Shown here piece by piece: positions 27,694-36,770 of a stretch of 64,000 bases of DNA (position 1 is its first letter; each line of letters begins with the position of its first letter). This stretch comes from Pseudomonadales bacterium. GTDB lineage: Bacteria > Pseudomonadota > Gammaproteobacteria > Pseudomonadales > JAHRWD01. Location: NCBI GenBank assembly GCA_029210125.1, contig JARGPR010000010.1, forward strand, positions 37,464 to 101,463, in the 5' to 3' direction. The notes under the pieces are model-generated. The model searched no databases and had not been told where the DNA came from. It saw only the letters and a program-made list of their open reading frames with translations. The position numbers and the translations under genes were made by a program.

Positions 27694-29226
27694 TTAAGGC
27701 TCAACCTCTTCACCGTGATTGTCTATTCCTGAGTCAGGGATGCTTAACGACTGGTTAGTGTGCTCATCCAACCCCGTTTTGAGGTGTTTATCCGGAAGCA
27801 CTTTGCTGGTGTTTGCTCCTAGTTCCCGTAGTGACTCGGTTCTGCGGATCAAATTTCCTTTACCCTTCGAAAGCTTATTCACGACACCCTCATAACTATC
27901 TCGAGTTCTGTCGAGCCGATCGCCTAGTTCATCCAGATTTGTCACCAAACCCACAAATTTATCGTAGAGGCCACCGGCTCTGCGGGCAATTTCCTGCGCA
28001 TTTTGAGTCTGATTTTCATAGCGCCATATGTTCTGAATAGTACGCAAGGTTGCCAGCAAGGTTGAGGGACCGACGATAATTAGATTTTTATCGAAGGCAT
28101 CCTGAAACAGTTGATTATCTTCCTGTATCGCTAACGTAAAGGCCGCTTCGACGGGCATAAACATCAACACAAAATCCAGTGATCGAACACCATCAAGATG
28201 GTGATAGTTCTTGCCGCTTAAATCGCGGATATGATTTCGGATCGATTGAATATGCTGACGCAAATATTTTTTCCGCTCCTCGTTTCCACTTTCCGAATTC
28301 TCTTGTAGCGAACAAAATCGCTCGTAAGCGCTCAAGGAAGCTTTCGAATCGATCACCACGTCCCGTTGGTCTGGAAGATGTACCACTACATCCGGCTGAT
28401 TACGGGTACCCTGCTCTGTTTTCATGCTGAGCTGTACTTCGTATTCTCTACCTTTAACCAGCCCAGATTTTTCCAGCACACGCTCCAGAACAACCTCACC
28501 CCAGATTCCCTGGGTTTTGCTTTCGCCCCGCAGTGCATTGGTCAAATTAACCGCATCCTCGCTTATCTGTACATTCAGCGATTGAAGCTTCTGAACCTCA
28601 TTTGCAAGGGAAAAGCGCTCCTTAGCTTCTTTGTCGTAGGTCTCTTCCACCTTCTTCTCAAACTCTTTGATCCGCTCTTTCAGCGGCTTCAATAGTTGGT
28701 CAAGGCTATTGATATTTTGTCGTCCAAATTTCTGGGATTTCTCTTCAAAAATCTGGTTCGCAAGCTCTTTAAACTGTGCGCTTAACTGCTCCCGCGTATC
28801 CGCCAGTACTTTGAACTGATCCTGGGTTTGCTGCTGCTCTTTAGCGAGCTCAATTTCAAGTCTGGATAACTGCTTAGCGAGTTCCAACTCCCTGCTTCGC
28901 ACCTTCTCGATGGTCTGTTCTTTTTCGGCTAATTGCTGTTCTATTCTTGAAATTTGGTGCTGATGCTGTTGTTGATGGCTCTCCAGCGCCGCAATGGAAA
29001 GCTGCTCTGTATGCAGCTCTTGCACCTTTTCTGAAATCTGTGCATTTAAAACTTCGATATGATTCGATAACCCACGGTTTTGTTCGGCAAGGGTCTGGTT
29101 TACCTGCTGTTGGGACCTTTGCTCTTTTGCTCTAAGCCATTGGGCGGGAATAGCGATCAACAGGCTGCCAGCCGCTAAACCGATCAATAACATAAAATAG
29201 GCGTTTTGCACCAACACTGACATCAT
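27694..29226 (-). CDS. rmuC: RmuC family protein (putative DNA recombination limiting nuclease)
   Basis: 510-aa protein with an N-terminal membrane helix (YFMLLIGLAAGSLLIAIPAQW), a long Gln- and Glu-rich coiled coil at about 35-190, and the RmuC core. Core signatures are TQGIWGEVVLERVLEKSGL, RNQPDVVVHLPD, VVIDSKASLSAYERF and FVLMFMPVEAAF. The family limits some recombination and inversion events and has a restriction-endonuclease-like fold. Convergent with dnaQ over a 68-bp gap. Confidence 0.94.
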   Translation of the reverse strand: MMSVLVQNAYFMLLIGLAAGSLLIAIPAQWLRAKEQRSQQQVNQTLAEQNRGLSNHIEVLNAQISEKVQELHTEQLSIAALESHQQQHQHQISRIEQQLAEKEQTIEKVRSRELELAKQLSRLEIELAKEQQQTQDQFKVLADTREQLSAQFKELANQIFEEKSQKFGRQNINSLDQLLKPLKERIKEFEKKVEETYDKEAKERFSLANEVQKLQSLNVQISEDAVNLTNALRGESKTQGIWGEVVLERVLEKSGLVKGREYEVQLSMKTEQGTRNQPDVVVHLPDQRDVVIDSKASLSAYERFCSLQENSESGNEERKKYLRQHIQSIRNHIRDLSGKNYHHLDGVRSLDFVLMFMPVEAAFTLAIQEDNQLFQDAFDKNLIIVGPSTLLATLRTIQNIWRYENQTQNAQEIARRAGGLYDKFVGLVTNLDELGDRLDRTRDSYEGVVNKLSKGKGNLIRRTESLRELGANTSKVLPDKHLKTGLDEHTNQSLSIPDSGIDNHGEEVEP

Positions 29227-29394
29227 CTACAACTCACAAGGGTCTAAACGGAAATTACCTGTATTTTCACTATTCCCAACAAATACTCAAATCCCGCCGA
29301 TAGTATCTGTAGCAATCCAGTTCGCAATATCCATACAATTTAGCGAAAATAGCCGTACACTTAATCTTGTAATCGTTTCACTCGGCAGGTCGTA

Positions 29395-29424
29395 TTACCG
29401 AACATATGGATTGCTCGGTATAAT
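29395..29424 (+). promoter_or_regulatory. Candidate sigma70 promoter for the YcbL-like hydrolase
   Basis: A consensus -10 TATAAT (29419-29424) lies 55 bases before the start codon. The -35 box TTACCG (29395-29400, 18-bp spacer) is only a partial match. Confidence 0.4.
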
Positions 29425-29478
29425 TCCCCCTCAATGGCCGTCAATCGCCCCAACAGAATTTTGCGAAAGGAAAAACAG

Positions 29479-30108
29479 ATGAAATTTGCCGTATTGCCCG
29501 TCACAGCCTTTGAACAAAACTGCACGCTGTTTTGGTGTGAAGAAACCATGAAGGGCGCAATCATTGACCCTGGTGGGGATCCTGATCGTATCCTCCAAAT
29601 GGTTGAACAATTTGGCGTAACGCTGGAAAAAGTTCTGGTAACACACGGACATATGGATCATGCCGGATCGGTCTCGGCCATCGCCAAAAAGCTATCCATT
29701 CCTATCGAAGGCCCCCATAAAAACGAAGAGGGATTAATCACACAGATTCCACAACAGAGTAAAATGTTCGGGCTAGATGGCGATTCTTTTGTTCCTGATC
29801 GTTGGCTTAACGATGGTGACAAGGTCACCTTCGGCAATATTACGTTGGAAGTTTATCACTGCCCCGGTCATACCCCAGGCCATGTGATTTTCTTCAATCG
29901 CGAAGCCAAACTCGCACAGGTCGGTGATGTACTATTCGCAGGCTCAGTCGGCAGATCAGACTTTCCTGGAGGCGATCACGACCAGCTGATGGACTCTATT
30001 GTCGATAAACTCTGGCCACTTGGGGATGATGTCACCTTTATTCCCGGTCATGGGCCAGAATCAACCTTTGGTCACGAACGACGCACCAACCCCTACACAC
30101 CCCGCTAG
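29479..30108 (+). CDS. YcbL-like metallo-beta-lactamase fold hydrolase
   Basis: 209-aa protein of the glyoxalase II-related branch of the metallo-beta-lactamase superfamily. The metal motif is VTHGHMDHAGS (HxHxDH), with further ligands in CPGHTPGHV, VGDVLFAGSVGRSDFPGG and FIPGHGPESTFG. It is shorter than classical GloB, lacking the C-terminal glutathione-binding domain. The start was set at 29479, where AAGGAAA lies about eight bases upstream; an in-frame ATG at 29434 would add an unmatched extension. It is likely a thioesterase-type hydrolase of the YcbL class. Confidence 0.9.
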   Translation: MKFAVLPVTAFEQNCTLFWCEETMKGAIIDPGGDPDRILQMVEQFGVTLEKVLVTHGHMDHAGSVSAIAKKLSIPIEGPHKNEEGLITQIPQQSKMFGLDGDSFVPDRWLNDGDKVTFGNITLEVYHCPGHTPGHVIFFNREAKLAQVGDVLFAGSVGRSDFPGGDHDQLMDSIVDKLWPLGDDVTFIPGHGPESTFGHERRTNPYTPR

Positions 30109-30132
30109 CCAGCATTTCTCTGCTCTCTAGGG

Positions 30133-30138
30133 TATAAT
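30133..30138 (+). promoter_or_regulatory. Consensus -10 element upstream of alpha/beta hydrolase
   Basis: TATAAT occurs in GGGTATAATCTCGCG, 71 bases before the hydrolase start. No convincing -35 box is seen at the proper distance. A small GCCTGTAGGC hairpin follows in the leader. Confidence 0.35.
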
Positions 30139-30209
30139 CTCGCGTTTTTCCGAGCGCCTGTAGGCGTTTGATGGTCTTCTAATTCACGCTACTAAAACGA
30201 GACACTGCA

Positions 30210-31100
30210 ATGAGCACTAGTGTACATCCCAACGCCCCTGACTGGTTTAGAAAGGTGGTTGCAACACCACAGAACGATTATTTTATCGAAGTCCACGGAG
30301 CCAAAATTCACTACGTGCGGTGGCCTGATGAAAACTCAGCCAACAAACCAGGTCTACTGTTTGTACATGGTGGTGGAGCACACAGTCATTGGTGGGATTT
30401 TATTGCACCCTATTTCATGGATAACTATTCAGTAGCGGCCATTGATATCGCAGGCATGGGCGATAGCGATCACCTTGATGAGTACACCTTAACTGCCCAC
30501 GCTGACGCCATGATTGCAGTCTCTGATGCATGTGGATTTGGTGATGATAAAACAATTGTTGCGCATAGCTTTGGTGGTTTTTGTACGCTAAAAACTGCGG
30601 CCTTATATGCAGATCAACTTAAGGGTGTTGTGATCGTAGATACGGTTCTGTCGCCACAATTCCTTGAGCAGGAAAAAGACCAGAAAGATGGAGGGTTTAA
30701 ACCACGAAGAGTTTACCCCAGTGTTGATGATGCAATGCTCCGGTTTAAGCTTTTACCCGCACAGCCTTGTGAAAACGACTATATTCTGGATTATATTGGT
30801 CGTCACTCATTGCAGCCGGTTGAGAATGGAGTGATGTGGAAATTCGACCACCTGTTTGGACCTAAAACCGATACCCGCGAGCTAAAACAGGATATTCCCA
30901 ATATCCGCTGCAACACCACCGTTATTCATGGCGAAAACAGCCTCTTTTTCCAGCCGGATTCCTTAGAGTTTATGCGCGGCTTATACGGATCACAGGTACC
31001 ATTTATTTCGGTTCCCGATGCGCAGCATCATGTATTTTTAGATCAGCCTATTGAGTTCACCAAGATTCTCAAAAATGCGCTTGAGCAATGGAATAACTAG
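30210..31100 (+). CDS. Alpha/beta hydrolase
   Basis: 296-aa cytoplasmic hydrolase. The oxyanion motif is LFVHGGGAHSHWWDF; the nucleophile elbow VAHSFGGF has Ser120; AGMGDSD follows the usual strand; and PDAQHHVFLDQP holds the catalytic His near the C-terminus. The fold is that of epoxide hydrolase and C-C hydrolase relatives. Nothing in the sequence fixes the substrate. It has its own leader with a -10 element and is convergent with the next gene. Confidence 0.85.
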   Translation: MSTSVHPNAPDWFRKVVATPQNDYFIEVHGAKIHYVRWPDENSANKPGLLFVHGGGAHSHWWDFIAPYFMDNYSVAAIDIAGMGDSDHLDEYTLTAHADAMIAVSDACGFGDDKTIVAHSFGGFCTLKTAALYADQLKGVVIVDTVLSPQFLEQEKDQKDGGFKPRRVYPSVDDAMLRFKLLPAQPCENDYILDYIGRHSLQPVENGVMWKFDHLFGPKTDTRELKQDIPNIRCNTTVIHGENSLFFQPDSLEFMRGLYGSQVPFISVPDAQHHVFLDQPIEFTKILKNALEQWNN

Positions 31101-31166
31101 CTACTGATTGTTCAAGCTGCTTCTTCAAGTAGTAGAACGGTGGAATTGTACGAAGGTCTGTAAAAG

Positions 31167-31733
31167 TCAGTCGGCGATTCCACCCACAAACATATACATA
31201 TATACCATCGCGACTGACACCGTAGTATAGGCCGTATATCGGTGAACCCATCTTATCTTGGTCCAGGCCAGGCCGATAGTAATACCAATAAAACAGAGTA
31301 AAAACAGATGCCTAACATCAATCATCGGCGCATCTAGAAACACGAAATCCCTCACTATATTCAGTACTGGATAGATGCTAAAAACCCCGAAAAACCAAGT
31401 TTTGTTATCGTAATAATATTCACGCAGATCAATTTCATCCCCCATCGAAATATTGGGGAACGCCATAATACTAAGTACGTATAGTACAATTGGATGAAGC
31501 AACAGTAGAAAAAAAGATGCCAGATCCCACTCTATGCGACTTCGAAGTTCCCACCATACCCACCAGAGCTCAACCTGCAGTAAAAAAATAAAACCCACCC
31601 AGATAAGATGAATTCCATATATGCGGATGATTTTTCGACCCTGGATCAGCTCCCCCACCCCGGTCAAAATTGTAGATAACCCCAGCCCGGTGATGATAGA
31701 AACGATCACCATTACATATTCAAATGCATCCAT
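31167..31733 (-). CDS. Integral membrane protein of unknown function
   Basis: 188-aa very hydrophobic protein with about six predicted membrane segments: residues about 5-25, 38-58, 72-92, 113-130, 143-158 and 163-184. It is rich in Trp, Tyr and Ile, with a conserved-looking IITGLGLSTILTGVGELI near the N-terminus and LREYYYDNKTWF before the fourth helix. I do not recognise a characterised family. It lies between a convergent alpha/beta hydrolase and a same-strand dienelactone hydrolase, 65 bp from the latter's stop. Confidence 0.7.
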   Translation of the reverse strand: MDAFEYVMVIVSIITGLGLSTILTGVGELIQGRKIIRIYGIHLIWVGFIFLLQVELWWVWWELRSRIEWDLASFFLLLLHPIVLYVLSIMAFPNISMGDEIDLREYYYDNKTWFFGVFSIYPVLNIVRDFVFLDAPMIDVRHLFLLCFIGITIGLAWTKIRWVHRYTAYTTVSVAMVYMYMFVGGIAD

Positions 31734-31798
31734 TTACTCAACTACTCCAATATTCGCGCGGGGTGCTCCTCTACAACTAATCACCAAACAAACTCCAC

Positions 31799-32623
31799 CT
31801 ACTTAAATATTTCCCGAAAAAATTCGGACATTTCCTGCCATGAGTGTTGGTCGGCATAAGCATCATATTTTAATGCGTCCATATTATGAGATGCAGCGCC
31901 AGGGTTGGTAAAACCATGTTTAACTCCACCGTATACCAGCATATTCCAGTCTGCCGATAGTGCCTCAAGTCTATCCTGAAAAGCGGCAACCTGTTTGCGT
32001 GGTATAAAAGGATCCGCATTGCCATGGGCAATCAGGATTCGAGAATTTATTTTGGTAACGTTTTCATCGGCTACGGGTAATGAGCCATGAAAACTGACAA
32101 CACCATCCAGGTCAGCATTAGCATATGCCATCTGCATGACCGTTGCGCCACCAAAGCAGTAACCAATAGCAGCAGTCTTTTTTGCATCAACCATGGGGTG
32201 CTTTTTTAGTACATCTAAAGCTAACTGTGCACGATTTTGCCATTGCTCAACATTTCCAGAAATTTGCTTCATCCAGGCCCCTGCTTCCTTTCCGTGGGTT
32301 GTTACTTTTCCAGCACCATACATATCCGCCGCAAAGGCAATATAGCCCTGCTTAGCAAGCATTTTGGCGCGATCAACTACATATTCATTCAAACCCCACC
32401 ATTCATGAACCACCAAAATACCGGGACGTTTACCCGTAACCGCGTTATCCCAAACCATCACTCCTTCGAGTTCGGTGCCATTATCGCTGTAGCGTACCGT
32501 TTCTGTCTGGATAGCAGCAAACAGGTTCACAGATAAAAAACTAAGTGCATACAAACAGGTTGTGACGATCTGTTTTACTTTTACAGAGATACTGATTTGA
32601 AATTCTTTTCTGTTATTTTTCAT
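31799..32623 (-). CDS. Dienelactone hydrolase family protein, exported
   Basis: 274-aa alpha/beta hydrolase with a Cys-Asp-His triad: Cys156 in GYCFGGA, Asp204 in HGNADPFIP, and His236 in GGVKHGFTNPGA. VVHEWWGLNEY is the family's signature near the oxyanion site. A hydrophobic N-terminal segment (IVTTCLYALSFLSVNLFAA) suggests export to the periplasm, which is common in proteobacterial homologs. The real substrate is unknown; the family name comes from chlorocatechol pathways, for which no other gene is present here. Confidence 0.9.
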   Translation of the reverse strand: MKNNRKEFQISISVKVKQIVTTCLYALSFLSVNLFAAIQTETVRYSDNGTELEGVMVWDNAVTGKRPGILVVHEWWGLNEYVVDRAKMLAKQGYIAFAADMYGAGKVTTHGKEAGAWMKQISGNVEQWQNRAQLALDVLKKHPMVDAKKTAAIGYCFGGATVMQMAYANADLDGVVSFHGSLPVADENVTKINSRILIAHGNADPFIPRKQVAAFQDRLEALSADWNMLVYGGVKHGFTNPGAASHNMDALKYDAYADQHSWQEMSEFFREIFK

Positions 32624-32799
32624 AGTATCAATCTCCTTTTATTGGTTTATCACTCTTTCAATATCAGGCTCAACAAAACACCAACCGGTTTCGGGCACAT
32701 TTTTCTAAAAGCATACAAAATCGCTTCGGTTGCGGAACCGGTGTTTTTTGAAATTGCCTCGCTCAAATCCATTTCCTTCGTATAAAAATAAAATTCTGA

Positions 32800-33726
32800 T
32801 TAATAGCGACTGATGCGATAACCTTTTTTTTGCAACAGCGCAGGCACCCCTTCTGTTCCAATCAAGTGTCCTGCCCCCACTACAACAAAGTAGATACCTC
32901 GCGTGGTAGTTGCGGCCTTCTCTATAACCCGCGTCATATTTATATTTCGATCTACAAATACCGCTTTATAAACCCTTTGACTGATTTCACCTTCAGGGAA
33001 CTCCTTAAGGGTTTGTTCTATAAATGCGGTTTCATTTCCTGTCTGCCAATTGAGCACCATTGCCTTTAATTCAATATCAGCGCGGTCAAGTTCATCCAGG
33101 CTTTGATCGAGCATCCACTGCTGCTCCTGTACACCAAAACCATCCATCAAAGTAATTTGTTGCGCAATAGACTCAATCTCAATCACTTGTTTATTGGATG
33201 CTCGATTTAGAAAATACTGATCCACTCCAAATTGCTCGGAAAAGCCCTGCGCTTTGACCGCCGCAGCGCTGAGCGTCAGCACAACCAACCATGGTTTTTG
33301 TGGCAACATGGCCTCAATCGACAGACCAAATTGTTGCATGGCATTACCAAAGCGCTGATATTGCGACACAGAAAGATGGTCCTGCAGGGTACTACCGTCA
33401 TGGTAAAAGCCCATTTCCCCAACCAGAGCCATGGTAGCGGCCTGATTTGTTTTACGAATATCCACCTCAACCATCAATACATCCGCCCGCTCAAATGCAG
33501 CGACAATCCTTTTTGGTAGTGGATACATTGAAGGCAATCCAAAGTGTATCGAGCCCATTAAATAAACGGTACTTTGGGCAATCGAACCCTTCCAGATCAG
33601 ATGAGATTTACTTTTGTCAGAGTTAATTTGTGGATCGGCCAATGCGAGAGGAGCAGAGACCAACGAGACAGAAATCAGTGAGACAAAAAGAAGAGCGCTA
33701 AGCCATTGCATTACTTTTTCGAACAT
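32800..33726 (-). CDS. TraB/GumN family protein, exported
   Basis: About 308 aa. A signal peptide (ALLFVSLISVSLVSAPLALA) is followed by the TraB/GumN domain: SIAQSTVYLMGSIHFGLP with the GxxH motif, VLMVEVDIRK, and a C-terminal YFVVVGAGHLIGTEGVPALL. The family has a Tiki-like metal-dependent peptidase fold, though bacterial roles are mostly unknown. The start was set at the ATG at 33726, giving a proper signal peptide. The frame continues to 33825, directly against the stop of the next gene upstream, and that extension looks non-coding. Confidence 0.87.
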   Translation of the reverse strand: MFEKVMQWLSALLFVSLISVSLVSAPLALADPQINSDKSKSHLIWKGSIAQSTVYLMGSIHFGLPSMYPLPKRIVAAFERADVLMVEVDIRKTNQAATMALVGEMGFYHDGSTLQDHLSVSQYQRFGNAMQQFGLSIEAMLPQKPWLVVLTLSAAAVKAQGFSEQFGVDQYFLNRASNKQVIEIESIAQQITLMDGFGVQEQQWMLDQSLDELDRADIELKAMVLNWQTGNETAFIEQTLKEFPEGEISQRVYKAVFVDRNINMTRVIEKAATTTRGIYFVVVGAGHLIGTEGVPALLQKKGYRISRY

Positions 33727-33825
33727 GTAGAAACCAGCTCTCAGATAGAAGGTATGCGAATAAACAAGGAGTGCATTTTTAACTGTGCAAGTTAGAAAAA
33801 ATGCCTGCCAAATTCTTATAATCAA

Positions 33826-34998
33826 TTAATCCACAGCTATCTTCGTTCTCATTGAGACAAACGCAGCAGCCAGTAGCACCAGAACCACCATGCTAATCAA
33901 CTGGATATTAAACCAGCCGAATTGATGTAAAATCACGCCCGAAAGTAGAGCAGCACTTGCCTGAAAACCAAATACGGTTAGATCGTGAGTCGCCTGGGCA
34001 CGGTAACGTTGCTCACTTCGATAAGAGCTTGTTAACAGCGTGGTTCCAGCGGTAAATAGAAAATTCCATCCCACCCCTAAAAGCACCAACGCCAGCCAGT
34101 ATCCATTTAACCCGATATCTGTCATCGCGGTTAAAAGTGCAGTAAGCAGAAGGACAATTCCCGCTACCAATATTCTTGAAAGTCCAAGTAACGAGATTAA
34201 ATAACCGCTAAATAGTGAAGGAATAAACATCGCCATGATATGGCTTTGAATCACCCATGCGGTATCTTCAACACTAAAATGATGCCCCAAATGCATATGC
34301 ACCGGCGTGGCGGTCATCACCAGGCTCATCACACCAAAAGCAACGGCACTGGATGCAATTGCCAGCATAAAAACATAGGGTGATAACAGCTGCGCCCAAA
34401 AACCTTCAGATTTAGTTTCCACTGCAACCCGCTCATCAGCGACCCCTTCTGTATAAAATAACAGGATCACTCCGGAAATACCCAACACTACAGCCAAGCT
34501 CACAAAAGAACCGCTATACAAACCATAATCTAACCAGCCTTGTGATCCGGTTGCCAGCGCTGGTCCGATATAAGCCGCCAATATGCCACCACTCATTACT
34601 AGCGAAATCGCACGGCTAGAGTGTTCTGGCGCAACATTTTCAACCGCAGCAAAACGATACTGCTGAATCACCGCCATGTTAAAACCGATCAAAGTTGTGG
34701 CGAGGCAGAACAGCGGAAAGTAGGCAATGTAAATGGAATAGGCGGCAAACATACAGCCCAAAAACGCCACTAGCGAGCCAATACAAAATCCAACCCTGCG
34801 GCCAAATCGTTTCATGATCATGGTGGCAGGCGTAATAGAAAGCACTGACCCAACAATCATAAATGCGATTGGCAAGGTCGCTAGTTCACTACTCGAAGCG
34901 AGTTGAGCACCCAATATACCGCCCAGTAAAATCACAACGGGGCCACTACACATACCAAGTGACTGGGCAATGGTTAGAACAACCAAATTTTTATTCAT
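33826..34998 (-). CDS. MFS transporter
   Basis: 390-aa major facilitator with about 12 membrane helices. After the third helix it has MIMKRFGRRVGFCIG, matching the loop 2-3 motif between helices 2 and 3. The central loop at about 190-205 (EGVADERVAVETKSEG) divides the two halves. It contains a His-rich loop, PVHMHLGHHF, near the middle of the C-terminal half. Substrate unknown. Its start overlaps the stop of the peptidoglycan-binding protein gene by 4 bp. Confidence 0.87.
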   Translation of the reverse strand: MNKNLVVLTIAQSLGMCSGPVVILLGGILGAQLASSSELATLPIAFMIVGSVLSITPATMIMKRFGRRVGFCIGSLVAFLGCMFAAYSIYIAYFPLFCLATTLIGFNMAVIQQYRFAAVENVAPEHSSRAISLVMSGGILAAYIGPALATGSQGWLDYGLYSGSFVSLAVVLGISGVILLFYTEGVADERVAVETKSEGFWAQLLSPYVFMLAIASSAVAFGVMSLVMTATPVHMHLGHHFSVEDTAWVIQSHIMAMFIPSLFSGYLISLLGLSRILVAGIVLLLTALLTAMTDIGLNGYWLALVLLGVGWNFLFTAGTTLLTSSYRSEQRYRAQATHDLTVFGFQASAALLSGVILHQFGWFNIQLISMVVLVLLAAAFVSMRTKIAVD

Positions 34999-35390
34999 AG
35001 CCTGCCGACTTTTTCAGCTAATGAACTGCTCAACTGATCGGATAACTCGCCGTCGATATCGAGCATTTGTTCAAGCTGAAAACTACGAATTGCGTCTCGG
35101 GTAGAGCTATTCAGTACACCATCAAGCACGCCGGTGTAATAACCCAGCTTTCGCAAATCAAATTGGACCTGAAGAACCTTCGCCGCATTGTCTGCGTCCG
35201 AATAATCTGGCTTTGCGACAAGTTGTTGATCTACTTGAGGTGGTGATTGGGGTGTGAGATCTGAAGATTGAGACTCTAATTCTTCAGCTAAAACCGTGAC
35301 GGACGACAAAAACGCGAAGAGCATCACGATTAATGCAGACAATATGGCCCTCAACTGAAGCTGGGGAACATTCATAAATCGGCCATTCAT
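34995..35390 (-). CDS. Peptidoglycan-binding domain protein, exported
   Basis: 131-aa protein. It has an N-terminal signal sequence (AILSALIVMLFAFLSSVTVLA), a Ser-, Gln- and Pro-rich linker at about 37-60, and a peptidoglycan-binding type 1 domain: VQFDLRKLGYYTGVLDGVLN followed by STRDAIRSFQLEQML. No catalytic domain is attached. It is translationally coupled to the MFS gene by a 4-bp overlap, an unusual partner. An ATG five codons downstream could be the true start. Confidence 0.8.
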   Translation of the reverse strand: MNGRFMNVPQLQLRAILSALIVMLFAFLSSVTVLAEELESQSSDLTPQSPPQVDQQLVAKPDYSDADNAAKVLQVQFDLRKLGYYTGVLDGVLNSSTRDAIRSFQLEQMLDIDGELSDQLSSSLAEKVGRL

Positions 35391-35566
35391 AGACTACTCC
35401 TGTCATCGCTGTAAATTCAGAGCTGCAAATATATCACAGTCCAAAGATCAGGAATTGGAGCTTACAGGGCAATCCCATACAAAATGGGGCTGGATTGGAT
35501 GAGTTTATTCAGGCTCGAAGGAACGAACCGCAAAAAAGGAAAATTCTTTTAACTGATGAAATTAGT

Positions 35567-35643
35567 TGGCGGAGCGGACGGGACTCGAACCCGCGACCCC
35601 CGGCGTGACAGGCCGGTATTCTAACCAACTGAACTACCGCTCC
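35567..35643 (-). tRNA. tRNA-Asp (anticodon GTC)
   Basis: 77-nt cloverleaf. The acceptor stem GGAGCGG pairs with CCGCTCC, the anticodon loop is CTGTCAC, the T-loop is GGTTCGAGTCC, and the CCA end is encoded in the DNA. It follows tRNA-Val by 26 bp, in one transcript. Confidence 0.98.
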
Positions 35644-35669
35644 GTTGAACTAACATCTCTCGACAAGCA

Positions 35670-35745
35670 TGGTGGGTGAAGAGGGGATCGAACCCCCGAC
35701 CCTCGCCTTGTAAGGGCGATGCTCTCCCAGCTGAGCTATTCACCC
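35670..35745 (-). tRNA. tRNA-Val (anticodon TAC)
   Basis: 76-nt cloverleaf. The acceptor stem GGGTGAA pairs with TTCACCC, the anticodon loop is CTTACAA, the T-loop is GGTTCGATCCC, and CCA is encoded. It is first in the tRNA transcript. Confidence 0.98.
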
Positions 35746-35762
35746 CGTGCCAAGAGCGACGC

Positions 35763-35790
35763 ATTTTACAGAACTGAGTTGATAAGTCAA
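35763..35790 (-). promoter_or_regulatory. Sigma70 promoter of the tRNA-Val/tRNA-Asp operon
   Basis: On the minus strand -35 TTGACT (35785-35790), 16-bp spacer, -10 TAAAAT (35763-35768), followed by a GC-rich GCGTCGC discriminator typical of stringently controlled stable-RNA promoters. Confidence 0.8.
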
Positions 35791-35948
35791 CGACCTGTAT
35801 AAAGGATTTATTTCTACCAAATAAAGCGACCTAAACCCTTAACCCAACCCACAATTTTTACGATTATTTACAGTCCGTTTTAATCTAACCGTTAAGCGAT
35901 AGTCCTGTGTTAGAACCATCACTCAAGTACGCTGTAGACTAGTGCTCT

Positions 35949-36431
35949 CTAGTGCTCTGTAGTTGAAGCCGGCTTCGCTGCCGTTTCTGAAGCTGCGTTT
36001 TGTTGCGCCTGTAAAAACAGCGCATCGAAGTTAACCGGGGCTAGCATCAGTGGAGGAAAACCACCTCTGGTCACCAGATTATCGATCGTTTCCCTAGCAT
36101 AGGGAAACAGGATATTTGGACAAAAACTACCTAGTGCCCTTTTCATCTCTTCTTCCGAGTTACTTTGAATCTCAAAAATACCCGCTTGCTGGACTTCGAC
36201 AAGAAATGCGGTTTCTTCTTCCAGGTTAGCAGTAATGGTAATCGTCAAAACCACTTCAAAAAGATGCTCATCAATCTTGGCATTAGCTGCATTCATCTCC
36301 ATTTTGATATCGGGCTTCCATTGTTTGCGAAAAACCTCTGGGGAGACAGGGGATTCAAATGAAACATCTTTTATGTACAGTTTTTGAATTCCAAACCGGT
36401 TTTGTACTTCTTCTTCAACCTGAGTAGCCAT
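35949..36431 (-). CDS. secB: SecB protein-export chaperone
   Basis: 160-aa cytoplasmic chaperone that keeps preproteins unfolded and passes them to SecA. Family signatures are QKLYIKDVSFESP, an alternating-strand core, and CPNILFPYARETIDNLVTRGGFPPLMLAPVNF (residue range about 103-134). The C-terminal tail is Ala-rich. AAGGAA lies eight bases before the start. It is the last gene of the run rhodanese, grxC, secB, an order common in gammaproteobacteria. Confidence 0.97.
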   Translation of the reverse strand: MATQVEEEVQNRFGIQKLYIKDVSFESPVSPEVFRKQWKPDIKMEMNAANAKIDEHLFEVVLTITITANLEEETAFLVEVQQAGIFEIQSNSEEEMKRALGSFCPNILFPYARETIDNLVTRGGFPPLMLAPVNFDALFLQAQQNAASETAAKPASTTEH

Positions 36432-36512
36432 AACGCGTTCCTTAACTTCTAAATAGTATTATTGTTTGTGGTTGGGGTCAGTTAGCACCGGGTATCGATG
36501 CACTGTTTAAGC

Positions 36513-36770
36513 TTAGCTATCTGCCAACAGTTGATCCAGTTTTCCTTGAGACTCGAGCCCGTAAAGTTCATCACAGCCACCAATATGTTGCCCGTTGATC
36601 CAAATTTGTGGCACGCTGGTGGCGCCGCTTTTTTTGGCCATTTTTGCCCGAAGGTCCGGGCGACCATCGACTGCAATCTCGTCGAATTTTACATTTTTTT
36701 TCTTAAGCAGACGTATCGCCGCTACACAGTATGGACAGACGCGTGTGGTGTAGATTTGAATGGTAGCCAT
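36513..36770 (-). CDS. grxC: Glutaredoxin 3
   Basis: 85-aa dithiol glutaredoxin with active site Cys12-Pro-Tyr-Cys15, the cis-proline motif TSVPQIW and the GGCDEL segment for glutathione binding. Its ATG overlaps the TAA stop of the rhodanese gene by one base, so the two are translated together. It reduces protein disulfides and ribonucleotide reductase with glutathione. Confidence 0.97.
   Translation of the reverse strand: MATIQIYTTRVCPYCVAAIRLLKKKNVKFDEIAVDGRPDLRAKMAKKSGATSVPQIWINGQHIGGCDELYGLESQGKLDQLLADS

Noticed and set aside
35461..35566. Terminator after tRNA-Asp
   Set aside because: Only weak AT-rich complementarity near TTTTTT was found, with no stable stem.
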